This document shows positions 10,301 through 17,915 of a stretch of DNA of 64,000 nucleotides, piece after piece (within the stretch, counting starts at the first letter, position 1; every line of letters begins with the position of its first letter). Origin of the DNA: Lachnospiraceae bacterium (GTDB lineage: Bacteria; Bacillota; Clostridia; Lachnospirales; Lachnospiraceae); assembly GCA_017936885.1 (NCBI GenBank), contig JAGBEO010000022.1, positions 1 through 64,000 on the forward strand, in the 5' to 3' direction. Below the pieces are notes generated by a model that saw only the letters and a program-made list of their open reading frames with translations, did no database searches and was not told the DNA's origin. The position numbers and the translations under genes were made by a program.

Positions 10301-10871
10301 CACGCAGCAAATTCTGCTTCTCATTCTCCAACTTCTTCTGCGCCGCATATTTTCTCCGTTTAAACTTAACAATACCTGCCGCCTCATCGAAAAGCTCACG
10401 CCGTTCTTCCGGCTTACCGCTCAAGATCTTATCAATCTGTCCCTGTCCGATGATAGAATATCCTTCTTTACCGATACCCGTATCGTAGAACAATTCATTC
10501 ACGTCTTTCAAACGACATGGCGCACCGTTAATCATATACTCACTCTCACCGGAACGGTAGAGACGTCTGGATACGGTCACTTCATCATAATCAATGGCAA
10601 GCTGATGATCGGAATTATCCAGCGTGATCGCCACATAGGCATAACCAAGGGGTTTGCGCATCTCAGTACCGGAGAAGATGACATCCTGCATGGAAGCACC
10701 TCTAAGCTGCTTAATACGCTGCTCCCCCAGTACCCATCTGACCGCATCCGCCACATTGCTCTTACCGGAGCCGTTAGGGCCTACAATACCCGTAATGCCG
10801 TTATGAAACTTGAAGTTGATCTTGTTGGCAAAGGATTTAAACCCGTGCACTTCAATACTTTTTAAATACAT
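7311..10871 (-). CDS. smc: Chromosome segregation ATPase SMC
   Basis: Seen: 1186 residues, normal for bacterial SMC. Walker A is GPNGSGKSN near residue 33. Coiled-coil arms lie at about 165-500 and 670-1030. The hinge (about 505-665) contains a glycine-rich dimer patch (GGAISGGAF). The ABC signature MSGGEKSL and Walker B LLDEIEAALDE are near the C-terminus. Family knowledge: with ScpA and ScpB it forms the condensin that compacts and separates chromosomes. A GAGAGGT SD lies five bases before the ATG. The stop is fused to the ftsY start (TGATG) and rnc ends 13 bases upstream, so all three are in one operon. Confidence 0.98.
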   Translation of the reverse strand: MYLKSIEVHGFKSFANKINFKFHNGITGIVGPNGSGKSNVADAVRWVLGEQRIKQLRGASMQDVIFSGTEMRKPLGYAYVAITLDNSDHQLAIDYDEVTVSRRLYRSGESEYMINGAPCRLKDVNELFYDTGIGKEGYSIIGQGQIDKILSGKPEERRELFDEAAGIVKFKRRKYAAQKKLENEKQNLLRVNDILAELEKQTGPLERQSEKAKIYLKKKEELKTLDVNVFLLENVRIREQLSEVDGKLRIATGDLEDTTTKYENIKSEYEQIESQIELLDQAIETARSTLTDTGVMRSKLEGEINVLKEQIHSAEGNEEHLQSRIHSIHGQIDERNQEKDGITREKKDIDDKLEQLEQARSEARQLLEATQSKIEELNNNIESGKNTIIDALNNRATIKSKMGRYDTMLEQINIRKAELNSRLLRAKSDEAEQVENIKKLEEEFEAVNAVIRGLNEQQESMEEQLSAIREELSGKDQKLRDTQVLYHQQKSKLEALSNLTERYEGYGGSVKAVMEQKDSEKGIIGVVADIIQAEAKYETAIETALGGNIQNIVTEDEETAKRMIGFLKKARAGRATFLPLTSITHPQEFKNPEALKEKGVIGMADELVRIDKKYKNVAKAMLGRIMVVDNVDNAVKIARKFDYGIRMVTLEGELLVPGGAISGGAFKNNSNLLGRRREMEELEKKVKQYVIDIDRILNDIEETKQKRNKMRLELEDIKGQLQRKFIEQNTARMNVLQARDKKSETEEGFGELKNEEQDIALQIKEIQVSKDEIVRELEDSEKLEKTVEKQIAEFQKALEEKRAEESEQSAKVSEWDVEVEKMRQSADFQRQNLERVDAEIARYSAELAEVQEGLHLGKEEVERKKASIIEIEKTIAASHTTQTDAEKKLKEDIEQKEQLSAKQKNFFTTREELSERMAALDKEVYRLNSQRERMEESIESQINYMWDEYEITLSDAESLKNEEMNDLPSMKKDISALKDEIKKLGDVNVNAIEDYKNLMERYTFLKAQHDDLVEAEKTLVGIIEELDTSMRKQFNEKFAEINREFDKVFKELFGGGKGTLELIEDEDVLEAGIRIIAQPPGKKLVNMMQMSGGEKSLTAICLLFAIQNLKPSPFCLLDEIEAALDENNVTRFAKYLHKLTKNTQFIVITHRRGTMEKADRLYGITMQEKGVSTLVSVNLIDKELDD

Positions 10872-10884
10872 ATGTACCTCTCAT

Positions 10885-11595
10885 CTATTGCTGAACCGTA
10901 TATTCACCGGCTTCTTTTCTATGTAATAAGGCTTCATAAGCCGCCTGTTGTTCCGCTGCTTTCTTAGAATGCCCTGTACCGCTTCCAACCTTCACATCAC
11001 CTACAAGTGCTTCCACCGTAAAGATCTTGGCATGTTCAGGCCCTTCTTCCTTGACCAGTTCATAACGAAGCGCACCCCTGTTGTCACGCTGTACGATTTC
11101 CTGCAAAATCGTTTTGGCATCATAAAACAGCACTTTATGATCTAAATCAGACAGTATAAATCTGTGAATAAATTTCTTGGCTTCTTCAATACCGCTGTCT
11201 AAATAGATGGCACCTATCGTTGCCTCCATCACATCGGAAATAATAGAATCCCTTGTTCTTCCGCCGGTAGCTTCTTCTCCCTTACCCAGAAGAATATACT
11301 TCTCTAACTCTATTTCCTTGGCGCAAAACGCCAGTGCCGGCTCGCATACCATGGAAGAACGCTTCTTCGTAAGCTGCCCTTCCGGTAACTGCGTATACTC
11401 CCTGAACAGGAAATCACTGCTGATCAGCTCCAATACCGCATCTCCGAGAAATTCCAACCGTTCATAATCACCGTTTTTATTTATTTTCTGTTCATTGGCG
11501 TAGGAACTGTGAGTAAGCGCCTGCTTAAGCAATGCCTTATCCTGAAAGGTATAGCCGATCTTTCGCTCCAACTGTGCCATTCTCTCTTCTGTCAT
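10885..11595 (-). CDS. rnc: Ribonuclease III
   Basis: Seen: 236 residues from the ATG at 11595, which has GGAGG six bases upstream; an ATG five codons earlier lacks an SD. The catalytic signature ERLEFLGDAVLEL binds the Mg ions, with further acidic residues in the DVMEATIGAIYLD region. A double-stranded-RNA-binding domain occupies the last 75 residues (GTGHSKKAAEQQAA). Family knowledge: it cuts double-stranded RNA to process rRNA precursors and regulate mRNAs. It sits between acpP and smc, as in many Firmicutes. Confidence 0.97.
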   Translation of the reverse strand: MTEERMAQLERKIGYTFQDKALLKQALTHSSYANEQKINKNGDYERLEFLGDAVLELISSDFLFREYTQLPEGQLTKKRSSMVCEPALAFCAKEIELEKYILLGKGEEATGGRTRDSIISDVMEATIGAIYLDSGIEEAKKFIHRFILSDLDHKVLFYDAKTILQEIVQRDNRGALRYELVKEEGPEHAKIFTVEALVGDVKVGSGTGHSKKAAEQQAAYEALLHRKEAGEYTVQQ

Positions 11596-11656
11596 GAGAA
11601 ACCTCCGCATACAAACATGGAAAAGCCCCTTCGTTTCAGAAAGGGCTTTACTTTCT

Positions 11657-11887
11657 TTATTCCCTGGAATTTTTAATTAAATCAACCGCTTCTCCCACGG
11701 TACTGATATGTTCCGCCTTATCAGCCGGGATTTCAATTTCAAATGCTTCTTCAATCCCCATAACAATCTGATATACGTCTAAAGAATCTGCGCCTAAATC
11801 TTCTAAAAAGGTGGTTTCCAATGTAATCTCATTGGGATCTACACTCAGCACTCCTGCTATCACTTCTTTTAACTTCTCCAGTTCCAT
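11657..11887 (-). CDS. acpP: Acyl carrier protein
   Basis: Seen: 76 residues from the ATG at 11887. An AAAGG lies 12 bases upstream; TTG and GTG codons slightly upstream are possible alternative starts. The phosphopantetheine attachment serine is in LGADSLDVYQ. The protein is small, acidic and helical, as expected. Family knowledge: it carries acyl chains during fatty acid synthesis and supplies acyl groups to PlsX. It follows plsX by about 30 bases. Confidence 0.97.
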   Translation of the reverse strand: MELEKLKEVIAGVLSVDPNEITLETTFLEDLGADSLDVYQIVMGIEEAFEIEIPADKAEHISTVGEAVDLIKNSRE

Positions 11888-11919
11888 CACAACAGCCAAC
11901 CTTTCCGATTTCTCTATTG

Positions 11920-12951
11920 TTAGTTCTCCTGTCCGGATACAACTTCTTGCGTCATAATCTTCTCTTTGATCTTCTCATTAATCTTCTGCTCAGTGAAAGT
12001 AATACACTGCAGAATCGAATTCTTAATCTCATTGGCTTTCGAGCTGCCATGGGTTTTGACAACCAGCCCCTTCAAACCAAGCATAGGCGCTCCGCCGTAC
12101 TGTTCTAAGTCAAAGGCTTTCAGCGTACTCTTCAGTGCGGGTTTTACCAAAAGCGCACCGATTTTGCTTCTAAGGGAAGACATCATGCCTTCTTTCACCT
12201 TCTGGATCAAGGTAAGTCCTACCCCTTCATATGTCTTGAGTACCACATTGCCTACAAAGGCTTCACAGACTACTACATCTGCCGCACCTGCCGGAATATC
12301 TCTCGCTTCCACACTGCCGATAAAATTAATATCCGGGCAGTTTTTAAGCAATGGAAATGTCTCCTTAACAAGTGCATTTCCCTTCTCCTCCTCAGCACCA
12401 ATGTTCACAATACCGACTTTCGGATTCTTCACGCCCATGACATGTTCCATATAAACAGAACCCATCTTAGCAAACTGCACCAAATGAGACGGTCTGGCAT
12501 CCACATTAGCACCGCAGTCGATCAGCAGGGAACATCCCGTTGCTGTGGGGATTAACGGTGCAAGCGGCGGTCTCTCCACGCCTTTGATACGGCCCACGAT
12601 AACTTGTCCGCCTACCAAAGTAGCACCTGTACTTCCCGCAGATACATAAGCATCACAGGTTCCGTCCTTTACCAGATTTAATGCCTTTACCAAAGAAGAA
12701 TCCTTCTTCTTACGGATTGCCATAACAGGCGGTTCCGCCGTCTCAATAATCTCAGAAGCATGTACGATCTCCATCTGCTCCTGATTATATGTATATTTAG
12801 CAAGTTCACTCTTAAGCACGTCCTCTTTACCTACCAGATAGACTTTCACCTTGCTGCTTTCCTGAATTGCCTCTACTGCACCTTTCACAGTCTCAACCGG
12901 TGCATTGTCTCCGCCCATTGCATCTACTGCCACTTTAACAAATTCACTCAT
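11920..12951 (-). CDS. plsX: Phosphate acyltransferase PlsX
   Basis: Seen: 343 residues, starting VKVAVDAMGGDNAP, the hallmark N-terminus of PlsX. Conserved blocks include STGATLVGGQ and DCGANVDARP. Family knowledge: it converts acyl-ACP to acyl-phosphate, which PlsY uses to start phospholipid synthesis. It acts at the membrane surface. A GGAAGG SD precedes the ATG. It lies between rpmF and acpP and may be read both from the upstream operon promoter and from a promoter just in front of it (13006-13034). Confidence 0.98.
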   Translation of the reverse strand: MSEFVKVAVDAMGGDNAPVETVKGAVEAIQESSKVKVYLVGKEDVLKSELAKYTYNQEQMEIVHASEIIETAEPPVMAIRKKKDSSLVKALNLVKDGTCDAYVSAGSTGATLVGGQVIVGRIKGVERPPLAPLIPTATGCSLLIDCGANVDARPSHLVQFAKMGSVYMEHVMGVKNPKVGIVNIGAEEEKGNALVKETFPLLKNCPDINFIGSVEARDIPAGAADVVVCEAFVGNVVLKTYEGVGLTLIQKVKEGMMSSLRSKIGALLVKPALKSTLKAFDLEQYGGAPMLGLKGLVVKTHGSSKANEIKNSILQCITFTEQKINEKIKEKIMTQEVVSGQEN

Positions 12952-13005
12952 TAAGATACCTTCCGTTTCCGACGCCTATAATATATAGCATGGACATCAT
13001 ATATT

Positions 13006-13034
13006 AATATACTAAAAATACCCATAAAAATCAA
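13006..13034 (-). promoter_or_regulatory. Candidate internal promoter for plsX-acpP-rnc-smc-ftsY
   Basis: TTGATT (13029-13034) and TATATT (13006-13011) are separated by exactly 17 bases on the minus strand. They lie between the rpmF terminator and the plsX start, so the downstream genes could be transcribed separately from DUF177-rpmF. Confidence 0.55.
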
Positions 13035-13075
13035 GGTTAAAAAAGCCTCCTGCTATCATCTGTGAAATAAAAATA

Positions 13076-13104
13076 AGGCTCTCCGATAATATACCGGAAA
13101 GCCT
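13076..13104 (-). terminator. Terminator after rpmF
   Basis: On the minus strand AGGCTTTCCG pairs with CGGAGAGCCT (one wobble), followed by a T-rich run. It starts 13 bases after the rpmF stop and probably attenuates or ends transcripts ahead of plsX. Confidence 0.7.
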
Positions 13105-13117
13105 CGGCTTACAGTGA

Positions 13118-13297
13118 TTAGTCAACTGCGATAATTTCTTTTTTGTTGTATGTTCCGCACTTCTTACATACTCTGTGAGGTACCATTAAAGCACCACATT
13201 TGCTACATTTTACCAATGTAGGAGCAGTCATCTTCCAGTTTGCTCTTCTCTTATCTCTTCTACCTTTAGAAGATTTGTTCTTAGGACAAATAGACAT
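13118..13297 (-). CDS. rpmF: Large ribosomal subunit protein bL32
   Basis: Seen: 59 residues beginning MSICPKNKSSKGRRDKRRA. The zinc-binding CxxC pairs are CSKC and CKKC, matching the four-cysteine form of L32. An AGGAGGTGTAACG stretch gives a strong SD before the ATG at 13297. Family knowledge: a component of the 50S subunit; the four-cysteine form binds zinc. The gene lies two bases after the end of the DUF177 gene, the standard arrangement in Firmicutes. Confidence 0.98.
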   Translation of the reverse strand: MSICPKNKSSKGRRDKRRANWKMTAPTLVKCSKCGALMVPHRVCKKCGTYNKKEIIAVD

Positions 13298-13299
13298 CG

Positions 13300-13827
13300 T
13301 TACACCTCCTTATTCGCGTTAAAGATATCTTTTATTACTGCCATCCTTGGATCAGGAACAAAAGTATCACATTCGCATGTTCCCGTATTCAGATCCTTCC
13401 CGCACTGACGGCAAATTCCCTTACAGTCAGGCTTACAAAGAACCTTCATAGGCCAGTTAATTACGATCTCATTCTTTAGTAAGTCTTCTACATCTAATTG
13501 ATAGCCGTCCATAAATCTCTGATCATCATTTTCTTCTGATGTCTCATCAATCCTGTCCGGTGCAAACACTTCTCTGCTAAACGCAAGTTCCAGCTTCTCT
13601 TCTACAGATTTCAAACATCTGTCGCAGTTCATTGCAAAAGTTATCTCTCCGGTTCCATCGATCCGTGCCCGGTCTTTTCCGAGATTGGTAAAGGTAAGCT
13701 TAAACGGCGATTTCTTAACCACCTGAAAGATTTCTCCGCCAATAGATATCTGCGTAAGTTCCGCATCTATCTGCTTCGAGATCACTTTATCCTCGTTGGT
13801 TAACACATCAGTTAAGTTCAAGAACAT
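13300..13827 (-). CDS. DUF177 family protein (YceD-like)
   Basis: Seen: 175 residues with the conserved core TFAMNCDRCLKSVEEKLE and a C-terminal CxxC pair region (CKPDCKGICRQCGKDLNTG) that could hold zinc. Family knowledge: DUF177 proteins are nearly always encoded beside rpmF and are implicated in 23S rRNA maturation. It starts at the ATG at 13827 with AGGAG eight bases upstream and is the first gene after the consensus promoter at 13854-13882. It therefore heads the ribosome-lipid-chromosome operon. Confidence 0.93.
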   Translation of the reverse strand: MFLNLTDVLTNEDKVISKQIDAELTQISIGGEIFQVVKKSPFKLTFTNLGKDRARIDGTGEITFAMNCDRCLKSVEEKLELAFSREVFAPDRIDETSEENDDQRFMDGYQLDVEDLLKNEIVINWPMKVLCKPDCKGICRQCGKDLNTGTCECDTFVPDPRMAVIKDIFNANKEV

Positions 13828-13853
13828 AGTTGACTCCTATCCACACTCAAACA

Positions 13854-13882
13854 ATTATACATATAGCAATGGGGTTTGTCAA
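13854..13882 (-). promoter_or_regulatory. Consensus sigma-A promoter of the DUF177-rpmF-plsX operon
   Basis: TTGACA (13877-13882), 17-base spacer, TATAAT (13854-13859): a perfect match to the housekeeping consensus on the minus strand. The DUF177 start codon is about 27 bases beyond the -10 element. Confidence 0.92.
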
Positions 13883-13892
13883 CTGGGAAATT

Positions 13893-13922
13893 TTAAAAAG
13901 TTCGGCCTTGAAAAGTTCGGCC
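13893..13922. repeat. Two 15-bp tandem repeats upstream of the core-operon promoter
   Basis: On the minus strand GGCCGAACTTTTCAA is followed directly by GGCCGAACTTTTTAA, differing at one base. The pair ends about 10 bases upstream of the -35 element. The location fits a regulator site or an UP-like element. Confidence 0.6.
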
Positions 13923-13964
13923 TCTATAATGCTAATGTTTTATATACCTCTTCAAACATCAGGT

Positions 13965-14435
13965 TTACTTCACCACCCTGCGTTTCCCCGTACAGCTTTC
14001 CACCACCAGCTTCCAGACTCTTGTCTGCGGCATCACCGCCTGATTGAAAGCAAAGTCTTCTTTATGATAATGCTTCATAAGAATACGCAGCGCATTATAT
14101 TTCTCTTCCTCCGGAATAGACTGTATCACACCAAAGCCAATGACGCTTTCATATGCCATGGTACAATTGCCTTTCTCTTCACTGGTATAAAGTCCATGAT
14201 TACAATCCACTTCGAAGCAGACCTTAGGATTCTTCTCCATCAACTGATACTTCTTACCTTCCGTTGCGCCATGAAAATAGAGCACGACTTTTCCATCCTC
14301 TAACTGCATGCCGTAATTGACCGGCACGATATAAGGATATTCTTCGTCATGCATGGCAAGTCTGCATACCTCACATTTCTCTATCACTTCTATTATTTCC
14401 TGAAAATCTGTAATCTCTCTGTCTGAACGTCTCAT
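13965..14435 (-). CDS. Pyridoxamine 5'-phosphate oxidase-like flavin-binding protein (Nim-like)
   Basis: Seen: 156 residues with the split-barrel pattern EYPYIVPVNYGMQLEDGK and KVCFEVDC found in the PNPOx-like / NimA group. Family knowledge: members bind FMN, F420 or heme, and some reduce nitroimidazole drugs. The first residues (MRRSDREITD) match the usual start of this group in Clostridia. It sits 106 bases downstream of an alpha/beta hydrolase in the same direction and just upstream of the core operon promoter. The substrate cannot be inferred. Confidence 0.88.
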   Translation of the reverse strand: MRRSDREITDFQEIIEVIEKCEVCRLAMHDEEYPYIVPVNYGMQLEDGKVVLYFHGATEGKKYQLMEKNPKVCFEVDCNHGLYTSEEKGNCTMAYESVIGFGVIQSIPEEEKYNALRILMKHYHKEDFAFNQAVMPQTRVWKLVVESCTGKRRVVK

Positions 14436-14541
14436 AAGCCGTCATCCCGCTTTCTCATAGTAAAATATCCTACAGCACAATATTCATCCTGTTCAACCTG
14501 CTGATCAGGATGCAAAAACCATCTCTGTGAATTCTTTATTC

Positions 14542-15402
14542 TCACTCTTTCAGAAAATCCACAATAATCTTCTGTTCCCGACCAGGCAACAGATGGATAT
14601 GTCCGCACCCTTTTATTAAATGTACTTTGCAATCAGGAAGAACGCGCTTTACTTTCATCAACACTTTTTTGCCGGGAAACAAGCAGTCTTTTTCCGCCGC
14701 CATAACAAGGGTGGGTGACTTACATCTGTGCAACAGTTTCGGATCAACATTGGTCGGCATCATGGGTTGAATTTTTACATTGTCGAAAATATTTTTCATC
14801 AAATCCATTAGATCTTTACTGATTGCCTTACCGGAACACGTCATATGTAAAGCTGTCTCTGTCACATATTTTTCATCTTTTGACAGACTATACTTTAACA
14901 TAGAAACCAGCATTTTAGCCGATTCCTTTGTGTATTCATTCTCTATACCTGCCGGAACCAAAAGCACTGCTTTCTCAACTTTCTGAGGTGCTATGCACAT
15001 AAGCTTCGCCAAGATTTCTCCGCCAAAGGAGCCGCCAAGACAACACATCTTGTCATATCCAAGCGCAGAAATGACCTCTCCTGCCCATCTTCCATAATGA
15101 TATCCTATCGGCACCAGCATGTTCTCCACGCTCTTACCCGGCTGCCCGATGGTATCCACTGCATAAACATGGAATTTCTCCAACAGAAATCTCAACGCCA
15201 GCAGATTGTAGGCCGTGGTACTGTTTCCCCCATGAAAAACCAGCAGCGGTTTTCCTTCCATGTTACCGATTTCCACCACATGCGTCTTGCCAAAGCTGGT
15301 TTCTACATAGATATCATGATACGGCATATCCAGTTTGGCAAGCTGTGCATGATACAGATTAAGTACCAATTCTTTACTCAGTTGTGATTTATAAATGCTC
15401 AT
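14542..15402 (-). CDS. Alpha/beta-fold hydrolase
   Basis: Seen: 286 residues with the oxyanion region VFHGGNSTT, nucleophile elbow GGSFGG (in CLGGSFGGEIL), a late acidic residue in AAEKDCLFPG and the catalytic histidine in GCGHIHLLPG. This is a full Ser-Asp-His triad. No signal peptide is present, so it is cytosolic. A GGGGAG SD lies before the ATG. Substrate unknown; an esterase, lactonase or C-C hydrolase is possible. The gene interrupts what is otherwise a conserved ackA-DUF177 neighbourhood and follows ackA by 66 bases, so it may be read from the pta promoter. Confidence 0.88.
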   Translation of the reverse strand: MSIYKSQLSKELVLNLYHAQLAKLDMPYHDIYVETSFGKTHVVEIGNMEGKPLLVFHGGNSTTAYNLLALRFLLEKFHVYAVDTIGQPGKSVENMLVPIGYHYGRWAGEVISALGYDKMCCLGGSFGGEILAKLMCIAPQKVEKAVLLVPAGIENEYTKESAKMLVSMLKYSLSKDEKYVTETALHMTCSGKAISKDLMDLMKNIFDNVKIQPMMPTNVDPKLLHRCKSPTLVMAAEKDCLFPGKKVLMKVKRVLPDCKVHLIKGCGHIHLLPGREQKIIVDFLKE

Positions 15403-15468
15403 GAATGTCTCCCCTTTTGATACGTACGCATGTGATTCCCCTGTAAATCTTTTCGGTTGCTTCCTGCT

Positions 15469-16665
15469 CTATTTGATAAGTGCATATGTTTCCCTGGCAA
15501 TCGCAAGCTCCTCATTGGTGGGAATCACCAATACCTTAGTCTTAGAATCCGGGGTAGATATCACCAAATCTTCTCCCCGTTTGTTATTCTGTTCCTGATC
15601 TAAGGCAATCCCCAGATATCCCAATCTGTCACAGACCATATTCCGCACAAGCGGACTGTTCTCTCCAAGCCCGGCAGTGAAACAGATTGCATCCACACCG
15701 TTCATAGCCGCAGTATAAGCGCCGATGTATTTCGTCACACGGTAGGCAAAAGCTTTCATGGCACGGACACCTTCTTCCTTCCCTTCGAAACAGGCATCTT
15801 CCAAATCTCTGAAATCAGAAGAAAAATCACCGGATAATCCCAGCACACCGGACTTCTTATTCAGAATATCCATCACTTCATCAATGCTCTTATTCTCCTT
15901 ATGGGCGATAAATTCCATGATCGCCGGATCTATATCGCCGCAGCGGCTCCCCATAATCAGTCCTTCTAACGGAGTCAGTCCCATGGAAGTATCTATGCAC
16001 TTGCCATTCTGCACCGCAGATACACTTGCTCCATTACCCAAATGACATACGATTATCTTCAAATCCTCATATGCCTTTCCCAGTACCTGTGCCGCTCTCT
16101 TAGAAACGTAGGAATGACTGGTCCCGTGGAACCCGTATCTTCTCACCTTATACTTCTCATAATATTCATAAGGCAGTCCGTAAAGATATGCCTCCTGCGG
16201 CATCGTCTGATGGAAAGCGGTATCAAACACTGCCACCATAGGCGTTCCCGGCATCAGCTTCCGGCAGGCATCAATACCGATCAGGTTCGCCGGATTATGA
16301 AGCGGTGCCAGCTCATTACAATCTTCAATTGCTTTAATGACTTCCTCTGTAATCATTGTGGAAGCAGCGAATTTCTCTCCGCCGTGCACAATACGATGGC
16401 CTACCGCTCCGATCTCATCCAAAGATTTCACAACACCTGTCTTATCATTGGTCAGTGCCTTCAGCACCAGTGCAATCGCCCCGGTATGATCAGGCATCGG
16501 TGTAACCGTTTTCTCTTTCTCACCGCCTGCAGGCTGATAAACAAGCTGACTGCCGTCTATGCCGATTCTTTCACATAATCCTTTGGCAATCAGAACTTCC
16601 GTCTCCGCGTCAATCAACTGAAATTTCAGGGACGAGCTCCCACAATTGATTACTAAAATATTCAT
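15469..16665 (-). CDS. ackA: Acetate kinase
   Basis: Seen: 398 residues with the N-terminal NCGSSSLKFQ, GHRIVHGGEKF and FDTAFHQTMP motifs and an actin-like ATPase fold. Family knowledge: converts acetyl phosphate and ADP to acetate and ATP, the last step of acetate fermentation. It follows pta by about 40 bases and is almost certainly co-transcribed with it from the promoter at 17764-17792. Confidence 0.98.
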   Translation of the reverse strand: MNILVINCGSSSLKFQLIDAETEVLIAKGLCERIGIDGSQLVYQPAGGEKEKTVTPMPDHTGAIALVLKALTNDKTGVVKSLDEIGAVGHRIVHGGEKFAASTMITEEVIKAIEDCNELAPLHNPANLIGIDACRKLMPGTPMVAVFDTAFHQTMPQEAYLYGLPYEYYEKYKVRRYGFHGTSHSYVSKRAAQVLGKAYEDLKIIVCHLGNGASVSAVQNGKCIDTSMGLTPLEGLIMGSRCGDIDPAIMEFIAHKENKSIDEVMDILNKKSGVLGLSGDFSSDFRDLEDACFEGKEEGVRAMKAFAYRVTKYIGAYTAAMNGVDAICFTAGLGENSPLVRNMVCDRLGYLGIALDQEQNNKRGEDLVISTPDSKTKVLVIPTNEELAIARETYALIK

Positions 16666-16707
16666 CTTTATATCCTTCTTTCTATAAATAACTCAAAAAT
16701 CCGCTCA

Positions 16708-17709
16708 TTACGCAAGCTGTGCCTGAACAGCGGTAAGGGCTACTACGCCCACGATATCTTCCCAGGAACAGCCGCGAGACAGATCGTTGACCGGCTTCGC
16801 AATCCCTTGCAGCATCGGTCCGTAGGCTTCTGCTTTACCCAGTCTCTGTACAAGCTTATAGCCGATGTTACCGCAGTCAAGATTCGGGAAGATTAATACA
16901 TTCGCCTTACCTGCCACCTCGCTGCCTGGTGCTTTGGATTTGGCTACCGACGGAACCAGGGCTGCGTCAGACTGCAATTCACCGTCAATACACAGATTCG
17001 GATACTTTTCATGGGCAATTCTGGTCGCTTCTACCATCTTATCTACGAGTGGATGCTTGGCACTGCCCTTCGTAGAATGGGACAGCATAGCTATGATCGG
17101 CTTCGCACCTACCAGGCTCTTGAAGCTCTTGGCAGAGGTGTCCGCAATTGCCGCCAGTTCTTCCGCCGTAGGATCCTGATTCAGACCGCAGTCTGCAAAC
17201 AGGAAGGTTCCGTTCTCACCATACTCACAATTGGGTACATCTAAGATAAAGAAACCGGATACCAGCTTCACGCCCGGTGCCGTCTTTAAGATCTGCAGTG
17301 CAGGTCTTAAGGTATCAGCCGTAGCATGACAGGCTCCTGCCACCATACCGTCCGCATCATTAGCCTTAACCATGATAACTCCGAATGTAAGATAATCATT
17401 CAGCAGGATTTCCTTTGCCTTTTCCGGTGTCATTCCTTTGTTCTTTCTGGTTTCATACAGCAGATTCACATATTCTTCCAGCTTGTCTGTGGTCTCAGGA
17501 TCAATAATCGTCACCCCGTCCAGATCTACTTCCAGCCAGCCCGCACCGTCCATGATTTTCTCTTCATTGCCGACCATAATAATATCAGCAATGCCTTCCT
17601 TGAGAATATTTGCAGCAGCAATAAGTGTTCTCTTATCGTTCGTCTCCGGCAGAACGATAGTCTTCTTATCCGCTCTCGCCTTTTCTTTCATCAAATCAAT
17701 GTAAGACAT
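16708..17709 (-). CDS. pta: Phosphate acetyltransferase
   Basis: Seen: 333 residues, the short single-domain form without the N-terminal regulatory domain of E. coli Pta. Conserved blocks include IVLPETNDKRTL and GELQSDAALVP. Family knowledge: converts acetyl-CoA and phosphate to acetyl phosphate. GGGAGGG precedes the ATG. With ackA it makes ATP from acetyl-CoA, indicating acetate as a fermentation product. Confidence 0.98.
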   Translation of the reverse strand: MSYIDLMKEKARADKKTIVLPETNDKRTLIAAANILKEGIADIIMVGNEEKIMDGAGWLEVDLDGVTIIDPETTDKLEEYVNLLYETRKNKGMTPEKAKEILLNDYLTFGVIMVKANDADGMVAGACHATADTLRPALQILKTAPGVKLVSGFFILDVPNCEYGENGTFLFADCGLNQDPTAEELAAIADTSAKSFKSLVGAKPIIAMLSHSTKGSAKHPLVDKMVEATRIAHEKYPNLCIDGELQSDAALVPSVAKSKAPGSEVAGKANVLIFPNLDCGNIGYKLVQRLGKAEAYGPMLQGIAKPVNDLSRGCSWEDIVGVVALTAVQAQLA

Positions 17710-17763
17710 ATCTTACCCTCCCTTTATATACGCTAATTTATATTCTAAAAATACTCTGTTCTT

Positions 17764-17792
17764 ATTTTACAAAATTAGCTGTTTGTATACAA
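17764..17792 (-). promoter_or_regulatory. Promoter of pta-ackA with an overlapping palindrome
   Basis: TTGTAT (17787-17792), 17-base spacer, TAAAAT (17764-17769). The -35 element lies inside a perfect 10-bp palindrome TTGTATACAA (17783-17792), a possible regulator site. Confidence 0.6.
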
Positions 17793-17843
17793 GACACTTT
17801 CTTCGTTTTTTTGTCCAAATTAACATACAAAATAATCTTTTTA

Positions 17844-17852
17844 TGATAAAAT
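17844..17852 (+). promoter_or_regulatory. Extended -10 promoter of tmcAL
   Basis: TGaTAAAAT at 17844-17852, about 64 bases before the tmcAL start codon. The -35 region is weak, as expected for extended -10 promoters. Confidence 0.45.
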
Positions 17853-17915
17853 ATTATTTAGAAACACGAATCAAATCGTTGCATGATTAAATTATGATGT
17901 AAAGGAGGCACACAA

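Noticed and set aside
14432-14632. 66-codon minus-strand frame between the hydrolase and PNPOx-like genes
   Set aside because: It overlaps the hydrolase end in another frame and has no SD. The overlapping hydrolase triad confirms the other frame.
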